In this document: piece after piece, positions 23,432 through 34,726 of the stretch | How positions within the stretch are numbered: the stretch's first letter is position 1 | Layout: the number at the start of each line of letters is the position of its first letter | Assembly: GCA_038373885.1 (NCBI GenBank) | Contig: JAWZYV010013138.1 | Location: forward strand, 124,001 to 188,000 | Length of the DNA: 64,000 nucleotides | Source: Cheiracanthium punctorium | Taxonomy: Eukaryota; Arthropoda; Arachnida; Araneae; Cheiracanthiidae | Reading direction: 5' to 3' | The notes under the pieces: generated by a model | Seen by the model: only the letters and a program-made list of their open reading frames with translations | Database searches by the model: none | What the model was told of the DNA's origin: nothing | Translations under genes and position numbers: made by a program

Positions 23432-23680
23432 TTAGGTTTGTTTGCAATTGGCGCAGGTTTCAATTATTTGGCTTTTTATCGGCTGACTGAAAATATTCAA
23501 ACCACTAACAGTGAACGAACTCAAAAACCCTACTGGGTAATTACTAATTTTACTGTCGTCATAGCAAATTATTTTATCGTAGATATGATATGTTCTCGGT
23601 TCACCAGGTATTCGATTAAGTATTTCAGTATTAACAAAACTGCAATCATTATTTTTATGGGCTAAAATAACTGACTTCAA
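23432..23680 (-). pseudogene. PIF1/Helitron-type helicase fragment
   Basis: The 82-residue frame contains VILAHKNNDCSFVNTEIL, NRIPGEPRTY and YPVGFLSSFTVSGL. They align in order with the C-terminal helicase core of PIF1-like proteins and Helitron RepHel (ILAPKN, N.ILNRIPGE.R.Y, P.EFLNS...SGLP). The following LK-G-PI(M/I)LLRN block is not preserved and the frame ends. No start, Walker motifs or nuclease are present, so this is a fragment. The neighbouring minus-strand frame at 23876-24133 is not recognised. Confidence 0.65.
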
Positions 23681-24105
23681 TATATGTTACCCGAGAGTAT
23701 GTTTTATCGGAAATATTTCCATACATCTCATTAACAATGTAATATTATTTTCATCTCCTATTGATTGCTGATGTATTTCGATAATATTTTCACTAAACTG
23801 GCGATTAAATTATTTTTTTTTTGCGAATTTTGTTGGAATATTATAACCCTATTTTATCGTTGTAACTTAATGATGTTATTTCAAAATGGACACAACAATG
23901 GAACCATCATCCGACTTAGCACAAAATATTGCTCGCCAATAAACTTCTCTAATTTTTTTACTGTGCATTAGCATATTACACAAAAACTTTAACATTTGCA
24001 CAAACACCTCCATACGAATTTTACTATATTGAGTTTCACACTCCTCCGTTCGCGCATTTTGCTGCAAAAGGGGCACAAAGATTTTCCTTAGCGTATTTAT
24101 ATATA

Positions 24106-25323
24106 CACTGTCTACCAATAAGTATTTGGACAACTATGCAAATGACGATATCTGCGGTCCTGAGGTATGTCACGGCCTCCGCCGGTATATATCGTGTAGG
24201 AAACAGCATCGGCATTAGTCGCATGCAAGATGTCGCGCAGTTCGGAGTTCTCCGATTTCGAGAAAGATATAATTATCGGGTATCACAAATGTGGCGGATC
24301 CTTAAGGGACATATCAAGCGATCTGAAGAACCCAAAATCGACAGTGGCCTATGTGATTAAGAAGTGGAAGGTGAGCGGTGATTGTCGGAATGTGCCCCGA
24401 GTCGGCAGACCAACGAAACTGGGAGATAGAGACCGACGAGTGCTGTCCAGAGAAATTCGGAAGAACCGCACCCAACCGATGGCCCTCATCCGCGAGGAGT
24501 TTCAACAGGCATCCGGGAGTATTGTTTCAATGAATACCATCCGTAAGGAAGCACATCTGCTTGGTTTTCATGGTCGTGCTGCTGCCCATAAGCCTTTGAT
24601 CACAAAGTCCAACCGCGCTGCTCGGTTAATGGGGTGCAAAGCACATCGAAATTGGACCGTAGATCAGTGGAAACGGGTTCTTTGGAGCGACGAATCAAGG
24701 TTCACCCTTTACCGTTCGGATGGCAGGGTCTGGGTCTGGCGTCTGCCTGGAGAACGTCTCCTGCCAGAATGCATTGTGCCAACAGACAAGTTCGGCGGAG
24801 GTGGAATTATGGTCTGTGGGTGTTTCTCCTGGTATGGACTGGGACCCTTGGTCCCCATTCATGGTAAGCTCAACGCCGATGCCTACTGCACTATTTTGGA
24901 TGACAATGTGCTTCCTACGTTGTGGCAGTTTTACGGGTTGGAGCCCTGTTACTTTCAGGACGACAATGCCAGTTGTCATGTTTCGAGGTTAACCAAGGCT
25001 TGGTATGGTGCCAATGGAGTTCATCGAATGGACTGGCCTGCCCAGAGCCCAGACCTGAACCCTATCGAGAACCTCTGGGACGAGTTGGATCGCCGAATTA
25101 AGGGGTGCACTACCCTCCAAAATCGGTGAAGGAACTTCTATGTCTACTCCAAGCCGAGTGGAAGACAATACCACTAGCTGTAATACAAACACTTGTGGAA
25201 AGTATGCTCCGGAGGGTTCACGCTGTAATTGCCTCTCGTAGAGGCTCTACCAACTATTGATTTTGAATAAAGTTAGTTTTTCTTTTCTATCACAGGTGTC
25301 GAAATACTTATTGGTATACAGTG
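24106..25323 (+). mobile_element. Tc1/mariner-type element, DD34E, nearly complete
   Basis: Terminal inverted repeats of about 28 bp begin CACTGTCTACCAATAAGTAT (left) and, inverted, CACTGTATACCAATAAGTAT (right), with 2-3 mismatches. TA duplications lie at 24104-24105 and 25324-25325. The 1218-bp length is typical for the group. The right TA is also the left TA of the adjoining element 25326-27212. High coding integrity suggests it is the youngest autonomous-type element in the window. Confidence 0.93.
24230..25260 (+). pseudogene. Tc1-type transposase with one C-terminal frameshift
   Basis: The transposase cuts and pastes its own element. The ATG frame runs 299 aa. It has an N-terminal HTH (about 7-50), GRPTKL (59-64), a second HTH-like region, and a DDE core with D154 in LWSDESRF, D245 in FQDDNASCH and E280 in LNPIENLW. 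Exactly 34 residues lie between D245 and E280 (DD34E). After KGCTT the frame shifts by one base near 25105-25125 and stops at 25129. In the alternative frame the family-typical tail continues (KELLCLLQAEW, SMLRRVHAVIASR) to a TGA at 25258-25260. The catalytic core is intact and only the last 50 or so residues are out of frame, so the product might keep some activity. Confidence 0.92.
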
Positions 25324-25325
25324 TA

Positions 25326-27212
25326 CAGCTGCGGAAAAAAAAAATATCCCATTTGTACTTTAATCAGCCGTCGTTCGTCGTACAGCAAAGTTACATATAC
25401 CAATCGTTTACGATTGACGTACACTTTAATTTGCTATACATAAAAATTGCATAGGGGGACGTCTCCATATTAAAATTTGCACCAACTTTTATTTTCCAAT
25501 AGCAACCCCTAGATTTCACTTCATATTTCAAAAATTTAGCTCATTTTAACCCCGGATACCCATTTTCAATAAATTTGAACTGAAAATGAGTGAGTTATGA
25601 GCACCTGAAATCCCTCTCCCCCTATGTTAAAATATTTTTTTCATACTTTAATTCATATCTCATATAATAGGAAGCTGACTTTTATTCGTACTATTAGAAT
25701 TAAACGACCCAAACATAATTTATTATTATTATAATTTTTAATGAAATATTAATATGAATTATGAATTATTAAATTAATATTAAAAAAAATTATGAATAGC
25801 AATCTTGCCAAATTTTGATGGAAATAGATGCAGTAAACAATATTCCATGGCTGTGCAAAATTTCAAATTTTTATGTTCAGTAGTTTAATTTATATTAATT
25901 AAAATGTGTTATTTTCATGAGTTAAGGGACCATATATAAATTTATTTAGTGACAATTTTTTGAAAATTGCGTAAAGTAAATGTAAATTAGATTTCTTTTG
26001 TCCAAAAACTCAGTAAAAGATAGCGGTATTTAAAAAATATCAAATTTTGAAGCAAATAAATTAAGAGTTTTTTACAGTTTTATGGTGATTCTATAAAGCG
26101 TGTATTGTTGCGTCCACTACCATATACCCCAAATAAAATATTTTCCATGTATAGAATTAGATGCAGTAGATGTATGTCTTCCAATACAACGTTCTATTTC
26201 TGAAAAACTAACATTCTCAACATTCCAGGCACGCATTTAACCTTTTTTAATATTGGAAACATCAGGTCTTTGGACTTCCCCATACTTTATCAAACATTCA
26301 AGAAACATTTAAAATTATGTTTTTCAGTCTAAATTTTCATCTGACTATAAATTAAAATACCGCCAAAAGTCATAAGGATATTGCACATTGCAGACGATAA
26401 TATTAAATGCAGAATGTGAAATAACAAACACAGAGATAAAATTGGGTCGGCTAAAAAGTAATTGCGTTTTTTACATGAAATTCACACAAAGAATTTTTTC
26501 CACCATGAAACCATTCTTCAAGTTCGACCGTAGCTGAGTAACGTTCATGATTATAGTCAGAAGAGCAGAGAACAGCCTCTCACTCCTGGCAACATTTCAC
26601 CTGTCTAAGAGAACCTTCAAGAGAAATACTCAATAACAATTTCAAAATTAAAAAGATTTTCAAATTAGTAAGCATTCGTTTTACATTTTTTCCTTTAAAT
26701 CATGTGTACGAACCAAGGAAGTAATGGACTCACGGATCATTTGTACCACTGACTAAATATCCTAATTTCTACCCCTGATATTCTCAGCACAAAGAACTTT
26801 TAAGAATAGAAACAGTGTTTCCCTTGAAAATAATATTTATTTCTTTTAACTCTTGCAAGCGAAATGAATGAAAGGCGAAAAGTTCGGAACCTACAAATAG
26901 CGTTTTTTAATGTGCAGAAAGTCCCTTAAAATCGCGCTAAAAAGAATGTGCAATATCTTATTATCGCAGAAAATTGGTGAAAATTTATATTTAGGGTAAT
27001 TTGAAGATTTTCTTTCGTTTAATAAAGTCAAAATACAGTGTTGCCATTGAGAAAAACGAAGTTGATGCAGAATTAAATATGAAGACGGTCCCTTATGCAA
27101 ATTAAATTAATAGTAAATTAAAGTATACGTTATCTGCACACGAATGGAATATATACTGTACGACGAATAATGTCCAAATAAAGAGAGAGTGGGACATTTT
27201 TTTCCGCAGCTG
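25326..27212. mobile_element. Non-autonomous TA-target (Tc1/mariner-like) element, 1.9 kb
   Basis: The ends are inverted: CAGCTGCGGAAAAAAA on both sides, with TTCGTCGTACAG also shared about 45-50 bp inside. TA lies at 25324-25325 and 27213-27214. The interior is AT-rich with no transposase. Its right part contains a mariner-like terminal sequence (26445-26590). Confidence 0.82.
26445..26590 (+). mobile_element. Mariner-like terminal fragment
   Basis: TTGGGTCGGCTAAAAAGTAA followed by TTGCGTTTTTTAC is typical of mariner (irritans-type) terminal repeats. I found no opposite end, so it is a solo end or truncated copy inside the 1.9-kb TA element. Confidence 0.4.
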
Positions 27213-27439
27213 TACATAGATTATCATAGTAAATTCAGCATTACACAGCAAGTAGTGCTGCTATCTACACCGTTCCTAAGAGAGTTAAATATATACCATT
27301 CGTGCTCTTAATAGAATGGCCTTTGTTGAACACTTCTGTGACCATAACCCAATAAAACCAAAAAATGGAGTTACACCACATGGGCTTTAATGGGCTCGTA
27401 TCAACTCTTTGTTTCCTTGTATTATATGGATTTTATGGA

Positions 27440-27489
27440 TCTAAGAATGTCGTCCTGAAGCAGGAAATCATCTCCTATTGTCCCAGCAT
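27440..27489 (-). pseudogene. Tc1 relic E1, segment after the 4.2-kb insertion
   Basis: Read on the minus strand this gives TIGDDFLLQDD, the block carrying the second catalytic Asp. It directly continues the frame FVFPYAG that ends at the other side of the insertion (31700-31740). Downstream homology is lost after ILRS. Confidence 0.75.
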
Positions 27490-27512
27490 AGGTGCATTTC
27501 ACTAGCCCCCCC

Positions 27513-27905
27513 ACCAACGAGTTTCAAAATTTTGACGATTGTACTGGTTTGTACTACGTTTGTACCGGATAGTACCGAAATATTTCCGTTTGTACCGGTT
27601 TTGTTAAAAAGTTATTAACGATTTTAATGTGGGGGGCTAGAGAAACGACAGCCCCCCCATGAAGCAATTTTCAAAATTTGACGATTGTACTGGTTTGTAC
27701 TACATTTGTACCGGCTAGTACCGAAATATTTCCGTTTGTACCGGTTTCGTTAAAAAGTTATTAACAATTGAAATGTGTGGGGCTGCAGAAATGGCAGCCC
27801 CCCATGAAGGAATTTTCAAAATTTGACGATTGTACTAGCTTGTACTACATTTGTACCGCCTAGTACCGAGAGATTTTTGTTTGTACTCGTATAATTAGTG
27901 AAATA
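27513..27905 (+). repeat. Subterminal repeat block (3 units), left; mirrored at 31311-31680
   Basis: Three imperfect units of about 140 bp include the pair GTACTGGTTTGTACTAC and GTACCGGCTAGTACCG, a G-run GGGGGGCTAGAGAAACGA and a C-run. The opposite end has three inverted units in the same order. Confidence 0.85.
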
Positions 27906-30112
27906 TAACGGTTTTTTCACAAGAATTACTGTGCGAGCGTACGGTCATTGACCGTTCGCCTGTCAGTCCTCAGTACTCAGTCAGGGGCCTGTCCTTTCGA
28001 GACGGTGTTGCTCTGACTGACTTCCTTCGCAGAGGGGTGTCACCAACGTCAAGGTCGAATGTGAATTCGGGGGGATAGATTATCTATCGCTTTTCTAAAA
28101 CAAGACAAGTTACAACAACCCTGTTCAGCCAAAGGCATTAAATTAGCCAAGGGTAAACGGACATCGCTGACAGTGATTCACTCGCCAGAGAGTATTTATG
28201 ATGTCGACGATTAGTTTGTGTTACAGTTTATACAACACTTTCTTTTAGACACTATAATTATTGTCAGAGAAGCTAGAACATTAGTTGTTAATAAAGAATA
28301 ACTTTCTTGTATAAATCAATTTTCTGTTCACCGTGAGATTTTGTTTTAAGCATTATTAATCATTAAATACTTAAACTATTTAAAAAGATCGAAATTTAAA
28401 AAGTGTGGAAAGTTTTTAATAAATATCTTCATTATTTTAAATACGTAAAATTTAAAACTAACCATAACATTTAGACAATGCTCGCAATACCGTAATAAAT
28501 TTAAGATGTTTCATTTGCATTAACAAAATAAGAGGGGGAGCAGAGGGTCAGATATTACTTCTATTTGACCAAAAACTTAAGTTTTCCGTGATTCAAAATT
28601 TTAAAAGAAATTAAAAAATTCTCAGCGTCTCCCTGAAATAAAAATGATTAGAGACGTGTATATTGAAATGGGGGGGGGGGAAGACAGAGAGAGTGAGAAA
28701 AATGGGTGACTACACTACTGATAAATTCCCCCACCTCTAAAATGCACACACTATTACGTACTTAGAATTATAACTTCTACTGCAAGATTTTTAGAACCTT
28801 CTAAGCAAAATTAAATTAGCCTATTGTATATTTATTTTTTTAAATATAAGCTTTTAACAATAATACATTATTTGGAAGCCGTTTAATAATACCGTATTAT
28901 AATACTTTAAAGCTTCTGTTAATTTTACATAATAGTGAAACCTGCATATAACCTGCGTATTTAGAGATTTATGACTACAGATACATATTTTGCAGATTTT
29001 TGTTTTAAGGGTGTTTTGTATGTAAAGCTAACCTATTAATGATCTCATTACTTTATGTTTCAAGTGATACGACTTTTAACCAAAATTATAGAAAAGCAAT
29101 TTTCATATCTTTATCAAATGGGGCAAGAATCCGCAAGTGCGATGGGGTAAGAATTCGAATGCAGATTTTAGCCCCTAATGCTTTGGGGTCGTGATGGTTT
29201 TGTTTGTTTGATTGTCATGTTCCGGGGCTTCCAATAACCATCAATTGAGCTAAGTTCTGGGCCTTATAATGATGATGTCCATCAGGACCGGAAAAATCTA
29301 TTCCCCCACATGAGCGGGGCAATGTAAAATTTTCAGTTAGGAATGTATTTCCTTTTATTTTATTTTATTTATTTATTTCCACTGATTCGGTTTGTAATTG
29401 CAATATTTACGTTCACATCAGTTCATTTTAGCACTATATCAGTTTTTTCTACGTCCCTTAAGTATCGGAAAACCTTTTAGTTATGTAACAGCCAACTGTC
29501 TTCCTCCTATTTTGTAAGTTTCTCTAATTACACTTAAATGACAGTGATTTTTTCTTCTTTCTATCTGTTTTTGTTAAACTAAATTTACAATACATACTTT
29601 AGCGATTATTATCATATTAAACCAAAATTTTCTATGCAGTTCATAAAATAATAATAATAATAATAATAATAAATTAAGGAAAATTTAATTATACTCTACG
29701 AGTATTGAAGGTGCTGATATCAGTCAAATTCAAACCTGACAAATAATAGTTTTGCAGCAAAGACAACTTTTCAAGTGGGTTTCATTCTGAGTTTTATGTC
29801 AAGTCCACCACTGCGGATCTTTACCCCGTAAGATGGGGCAAATATCCGAAAATACCAAAATCTGTAAAAGTCACTTGCAGTTTTTTGCATTAAAATTTAG
29901 ATAAAAATGATCATTTAAGGCGACAGGTAAAGGTTTAAGCTACATTCTAGTAGAAATTTAGGTTCATGACTTATTCCAAGTTTTCAGAAAATTCAAAATC
30001 GTGGACCATTGTCCCCCAACTACTTTATCTGTTCATTTTTTTTTTTTTTTGTGCGGACGCTTCTATTTCCCAATTAAGCATTTTCAGTTAAACTTTCTGA
30101 AAGAAACTTTTG

Positions 30113-30285
30113 AAAAGTTGCGGCCCAAAATTTAGGATGTTAGCGAAGTTGCGGGCCTTATAATTGGGATTTATATGGGGTTTTGTATGGTTTATATGGG
30201 TTTTATGCAGGGTTTTGATATGTTCCACTGGCCGAATTAAAAGCCATGGGTTCGACCGCGGATCGGCGATTGTCCATATGTGTTT
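30113..30285. mobile_element. Dispersed MITE copy (family of 11155-11355)
   Basis: It shares GTTGCGGCCCAAAATTTAGG, GCGAAGTTGCGG and the ending GATTGTCCATATGTG with the copy at 11155-11355, but its left terminus is lost. Confidence 0.5.
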
Positions 30286-31708
30286 TAATACAACATAAAT
30301 ACTGGCAAATTTGTGAACAAAATTACGAAAATATTATTATTATTGTTCTTAGTATTATATTTCGCATACTATTTTCAATTCATAAAAACAGTTCTAATTT
30401 TGCTTCGCATTTAATAGTTTAGTACTTAATAATAAGACTACTCTACTTACAAATCGTAATCAGTTTTAGATGAAAATTCTTCAATGATAGGTTTTTAAAT
30501 GAGAAAATTATCATTGATATCAACATTTGGCTGAAATATTAGGTGAGTATGCAGAAGTATTTTTGTTTCTGTTTTCTTTTCTAATAAGCTATAATGTGCA
30601 GTACATTATAAATTTCCTGTAAAATGCTTTACGTTGCATAACGTTTTTATGTTATAAATCGAAAAGTGCGAAAAATGTTGCTCCATCCTTGTTTAACAAA
30701 ATTAGACTTTTCCACATTTTGTCAATTCTGTACTTCCAGAATTGTGCATGTCTCCATCAAAGTGATCGTTACCCTTTTCTTTAGATTGCGCAGTAGATGA
30801 CGTAGCACCGTTTCTTCAGCAGAAAATAAAATAGATATTTCTACGTAAATTAAAAAAATTAAACTCCTGTGTTCATTGTTAAAATATTATCTTTTATTAT
30901 AATACTTATGCGATTCATTTTATTATATTTTAAATGCATAAGGCTATAAATTTTAGCATTTCACATCAACCCTCCATCCTCTTCCGCCGGATATATCGCG
31001 CATTTTCCTTGTCTCCTGATAAGCGCGATATAACGAGGGGATACTACGATTTTAGCTAGCTTTTTTAAAAAAGTTTTGCCAACGCAGGAATGCACCTCTT
31101 CCTTGTAACCCGGCAATTTTTCCAAGTGTTCGACCCCCGGATTTTCTTCCCCTTAGACCTCACACCCTTCAGACCAGTGGTCGAATATCCGGAAGACGGG
31201 GGAAAATTCTGAAACCCAATGTTTTGGATAGCGGTCGATGAACTCTTGCGTTCTCACAAAATTGCTTGTGGAAAAACCGTTATATCTCTCTTATTATAAG
31301 CGTACAAACAAAAATCTCTCGGTACTAGGCGGTACAAATGTAGTACAAGCTAGTACAATCGTCAAATTTTGAAAATTCCTTCATGGGGGGGCTGCCATTT
31401 CTGCAGCCCCACACATTTCAATTGTTAATAACTTTTTAACGAAACCGGTACAAACGGAAATATTTCGGTACTAGCCGGTACAAACATAGTACAAACCAGT
31501 ACAATCGTCAAATTTTGAAAATTGCTTCATGGGGGGGCTGTCGTTTCTCTAGCCCCCCACACTAAAATCGTTAATAACTTTTTAACAAAACCGGTACAAA
31601 CAGAAATATTTCGGTACTAGCCGGTACAAACGTAGTACAAACCAGTACAATCGTCAAAATTTTGAAACTCGTTGGTGGGGGGGCCAGTGAAATGCACCTT
31701 CCCAGCAT

Positions 31709-32270
31709 AAGGAAACACAAAAGCATCAAGGATGCCATCGCTATAGGCCTGAGCATATTCAACGTTGAAATACATCGAAGTCTGTGCGTCCATCCAAAGA
31801 GATTCGATCCCAAACACAGACACTACTTCCTACAAATATACCTCTTTCAGGGATGTTTGATGGGTGATAACGGGTTGCAGGTTTTCTCTAATTCAAACAA
31901 CGCCTACTATCGCTTTGGAAACGCAACCTGGGCAAATCCGTAAAGAGAACAGTCTCCCTAGTAGCACAACTAGTTCAAAAAACCTTTAAATTACGTTAGA
32001 AACACGTTTTTTGACGTTAAAAAACGTGTTTTAAACGTTTTTTGGACTAATTGTGCTACTGGGGCTTCCACTGATAAGCTGTTTAGTTGTCATTTTGATG
32101 TTCCCAACTCAAACGTTTCCTTCTGTAGCGTGGCGTGAGTGGCACGCAAATGATTGGTCACCTAGCGTACAGAGCACCTTCGTGGAGCATTCTACGCACG
32201 GTTGACCTTGACATTCACCTTCCAGTGGCTGCAGCAAGAGTGGATCTGACTTGTGTCGAAGTTGCGGTTC
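31709..32270 (-). pseudogene. Tc1 transposase relic E1, N-terminal and middle part
   Basis: On the minus strand, from 32255 down, it reads STQVRSTLAAATGR, then (stop) MSRSTVRRMLHEGALYAR, then (stop) PIICVPLTPRYRRKRLSWEH. After a small fold-back insertion (31959-32062) it continues with TVLFTD-like, SVCVWDRISLDGRTD and GILDAFVFPYAG-like blocks. This is the usual order of Tc1 transposase motifs with several stops and frameshifts. It continues across the 4.2-kb insertion at 27489. The end beyond 32270 is interrupted by Tc1 E2 at a TA; its N-terminus should lie outside the window. Confidence 0.78.
31959..32062. mobile_element. Fold-back MITE, 104 bp
   Basis: AGTAGCACAACTAGTTCAAA on the left is nearly the reverse complement of the right end (TTGGACTAATTGTGCTACT). 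The centre is also self-complementary (AACACGTTTTTTGACGTT / AACGTGTTTTAAACG). It interrupts the E1 transposase frame. The TSD is unclear. Confidence 0.7.
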
Positions 32271-32547
32271 TACACTGGCCTCCAAAAATTAAGGAACAAC
32301 CGTTGTTTTTTTTCACTTAATATGCAAATGAATGAATGTAGACACTAAATTTGGATGACATGTGCCCAAAACAGTTATGTATTGACTGCAACATAGAGTT
32401 TTATATAAGAAAAAAGAGAAAATGATTTACAACAACAACAAGAAAAAAAAGCAATCCCGTTGGAAAAGTCCATACTTGGAAATAATAATAAATCACAATT
32501 TTATGCGGTAAACGTAAAATATCATAGGAACATAACGAAAATGAGTT

Positions 32548-32944
32548 TTAATATGGGATATGCCCACCACTAGCTTGAATGCATTTTCGGTATAAATTTT
32601 CCATACTGTCAATTAAGTTGTCGGTTACCGAAATGGGAAGCAAAGACCAGGCACGAAGTAAGCTTTGCTCCAGCTCTCCTAAAGACCTTGGAGGTGGGCT
32701 TAAATCAGAAAACTGTCTACCAATATAGTCCCAAAGATGCTCTACCAGATTCAGGTCAAGAGATTGAGTTGGCCATTCCATTCGCTCTAAACCAAGACCC
32801 TCAAGCTATTCCTCAACACTACAGCTCGGTGAGGTCGTGCATTATCATCCATCAGAATGAAATCATTGCCAATTTCACCGGCATATGGGCGGACATGTGG
32901 ATCTAGGATATTATCCCGATATCTCATACCAGTCAGAGTTCGTA
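32548..32944 (-). pseudogene. Tc1 E2 transposase, C-terminal third
   Basis: The minus strand gives RTLTGMRYRDNILDPHVRPY, then FILMDDNARPH with the second catalytic Asp. After a frameshift near 32800 it gives MEWPTQSLDLNLVEHLWDYI with the catalytic Glu (family form SPDLNPIEH), then ENLYRKCIQASGGHIPY to the stop. S-L-D-L-N-L-V instead of S-P-D-L-N-P-I shows decay. Upstream it joins the piece ending HTDLHI at 34306 after removal of the LTR-like insertion. Confidence 0.88.
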
Positions 32945-32956
32945 CCTGGAGCAGAT

Positions 32957-34284
32957 TGTTGCAGATTTACTCTGCTAGTTTCCTGGGTTCGTCGTTCTAA
33001 AGTCCAGTTGGTGTAGAAAGTTCTAGTAAAGAGTCCATTTGTCAGGATGGAACGCAACTTTATTCTCGCTTCTAGAACTTCTCGCTTCTAGAACTTAAAA
33101 TAATCAGCTGTACATAATTCACAGGCACTAACAGCCAGTAGCTAGTTTATAACAGTCCACTCAGTACCGAAGCTTTCAAAAATGCTGTAATTCTCACACA
33201 AAACAAAACACTTCCACAGGTAAAATTCAGTGGACATATACGAGGGATAACACTCACACTCCCTCAAGACTCAACAGTGAAGAATTTACACGCAGCCAGT
33301 GGCGCACCCAGGATTTTAGTTTAGGGGGGGCTGGGCGACATGCAAATACTGCTGAACTCGGTTAGTTACAACTCTCTTATAACGTCTACATATCCGGTAC
33401 CACTTGAATGTCCCATAGAACACAAGCCCATAAGCAATGTAACTCGGTATGGAGTCATACATAATTATCTGCTCTATTCAGTGACGTTGTAACCGAGATT
33501 AACAGTCTTTCATAAACTAACTGTAAGCATTTATTTTTTTAAAAAAACTTTTTTAATAAATGTCTTTTTTGGTTAGAAATAACTTGAAGATAATTTAAAA
33601 AAATAATTCATTAGCGACAATTTTCATTTTTTAAAGCTTTTCACTTCTAACTTTCTACCTTTAGGGAGGGCTTTAGCCCCCATAGCCCCCTCCGTGGGTG
33701 CGCCTATGCACGCAGCACTTAGAAAACAGATTCGAAAAAGCAAGTCAAAACACGGCTTCTATCGCAGAGCAAAGCGCCGCTCGATCCACACTGAGCGGGA
33801 GCTCTCTCTACACTACGGGTGCTCCACTCACACTGAACTGGGGCTTCTGAAGATCTTCTATTTATAGCCGACGCAGAAGGTAAAAGAAGCTTCCAGAAAA
33901 GTCTATTTCACAAAGATTCCACAAAAGGCGGGAATTTTGATTACGTCATAGAAGAGAAATGTTAGGTTATTATGTGATTTTAATGCAGCAAAAGCAGCTT
34001 TACAGTTCGAATAGGGAAAATCGCGCCAAATTACCAAAATGTCGCCAAGCTTGGTGACTTTTTGCGAAATATCGCCAAATTTGGTAATTAGTCCCCCAAA
34101 GTCAAGTCATCGAAGGCCTACGACCAATATTTCTCGAGATTTCTAGAAACCCATAGAAAAACAATGGGGAAACCAAAACGTCCGTATCTCCGGTTCTACA
34201 TGGCCGATTTTGATGTAACAATAGCAAAATTTAACTATTTGAAGCGTAGAATACGAATTTTTAACTACTTTAAGTCCCACAACA
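32957..34284 (-). mobile_element. Solo-LTR-like segment inside Tc1 E2
   Basis: The boundaries TGTTG...CAACA are typical of LTRs. On the minus strand there is a TATA box (CTATAAATAG, about 33861-33870), a TCAGTGTG initiator-like start about 30 bp downstream, and AATAAAG (about 33055) before the 3' end: a U3-R-U5 order. No gag-pol sequence is present. The Tc1 break shows TTCGTA at both junctions (32939-32944 and 34302-34307), but that repeat lies slightly outside the TG...CA ends, so the exact edges are unsure. A 412-bp hAT-like MITE (33297-33708) interrupts it. Confidence 0.6.
33297..33708. mobile_element. hAT-like MITE with G/C tracts, perfect 8-bp TSD
   Basis: The ends CAGTGGCGCACCCAGGA and, inverted, CATAGGCGCACCCACGGA are flanked by the perfect 8-bp repeat CACGCAGC (33289-33296 and 33709-33716). 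A G-run lies near the left end and C-runs near the right. Non-coding. Confidence 0.88.
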
Positions 34285-34305
34285 GCGGGTTGCCCCGAAA
34301 ATTCG

Positions 34306-34604
34306 TAACAATATGCAGGTCAGTGTGACCACCGATCCCTGCCCAAACAATTACTCCACCACTTCGGTGACTGTGTCTTTCAACAGTGTCGGATTGATGG
34401 TATCTGGTGCTTTGTTCCCTCCAGATCAGCATCCGTCCTGAATCGCTCTCCAGTGTGAATCTGGAATCGTCTGTAAAAAGTTCAGAAGACCATCGGTGTT
34501 TGGTCCAGCAAACGTGCTCTTGCCCTTGATAAACGAGCCCTTCTGTGTCATCCGTTGAGGGGAAACAACAACTGGTTGCCTTGCATGCAGAGCTGCATTG
34601 TGAA
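34306..34604 (-). pseudogene. Tc1 E2 transposase, middle part
   Basis: The minus strand reads LHARQPVV, then (frameshift) EHVCWTKHRWSSELFTDDSR with the first catalytic Asp in FTDDSRF (family FTDESRF). SDSGRMLIWREQSTRYH and GGVIVWAGIGGHTDLHI follow. The piece is cut on the right by a 9-bp-TSD insertion (34605-36762) and on the left by the LTR-like segment. Confidence 0.88.
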
Positions 34605-34726
34605 ACTAGCCCGTGTTTGTACAACCACAACATTCGGATCAGAGCCAATGAAATCGCTCCATTCCCCGAGAGCAAAAAACGTCACGAGCGAACGCCAGGA
34701 TGAACTAGAACCCCTTATCGTAGGAT

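Larger units (their letters stand above)
27490..31699. mobile_element. 4.2-kb TIR element with subterminal tandem repeats, perfect 9-bp TSD
   Basis: The termini AGGTGCATTTCACT are inverted at both ends, flanked by the perfect 9-bp repeat TCCCAGCAT (27481-27489 and 31700-31708). Each end carries three units of about 140 bp with GACGATTGTACTGGTTTGTA, CCGAAATATTTCCGTTTGTA and GTTAAAAAGTTATTAACGAT (27513-27905 and, inverted, 31311-31680). No transposase or long ORF is visible. Inside are a (TAA)n run (29650-29671) and a dispersed MITE copy (30113-30285). A 9-bp TSD with long TIRs fits Mutator-like elements, but without a protein the class is inference. It interrupts the Tc1 relic E1. Confidence 0.85.

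Noticed and set aside
24106..27212. Treating 24106-27212 as one Tc1 element with a long 3' part
   Set aside because: Two complete, different pairs of terminal repeats with TA at 24104, 25324 and 27213 show two abutting elements.
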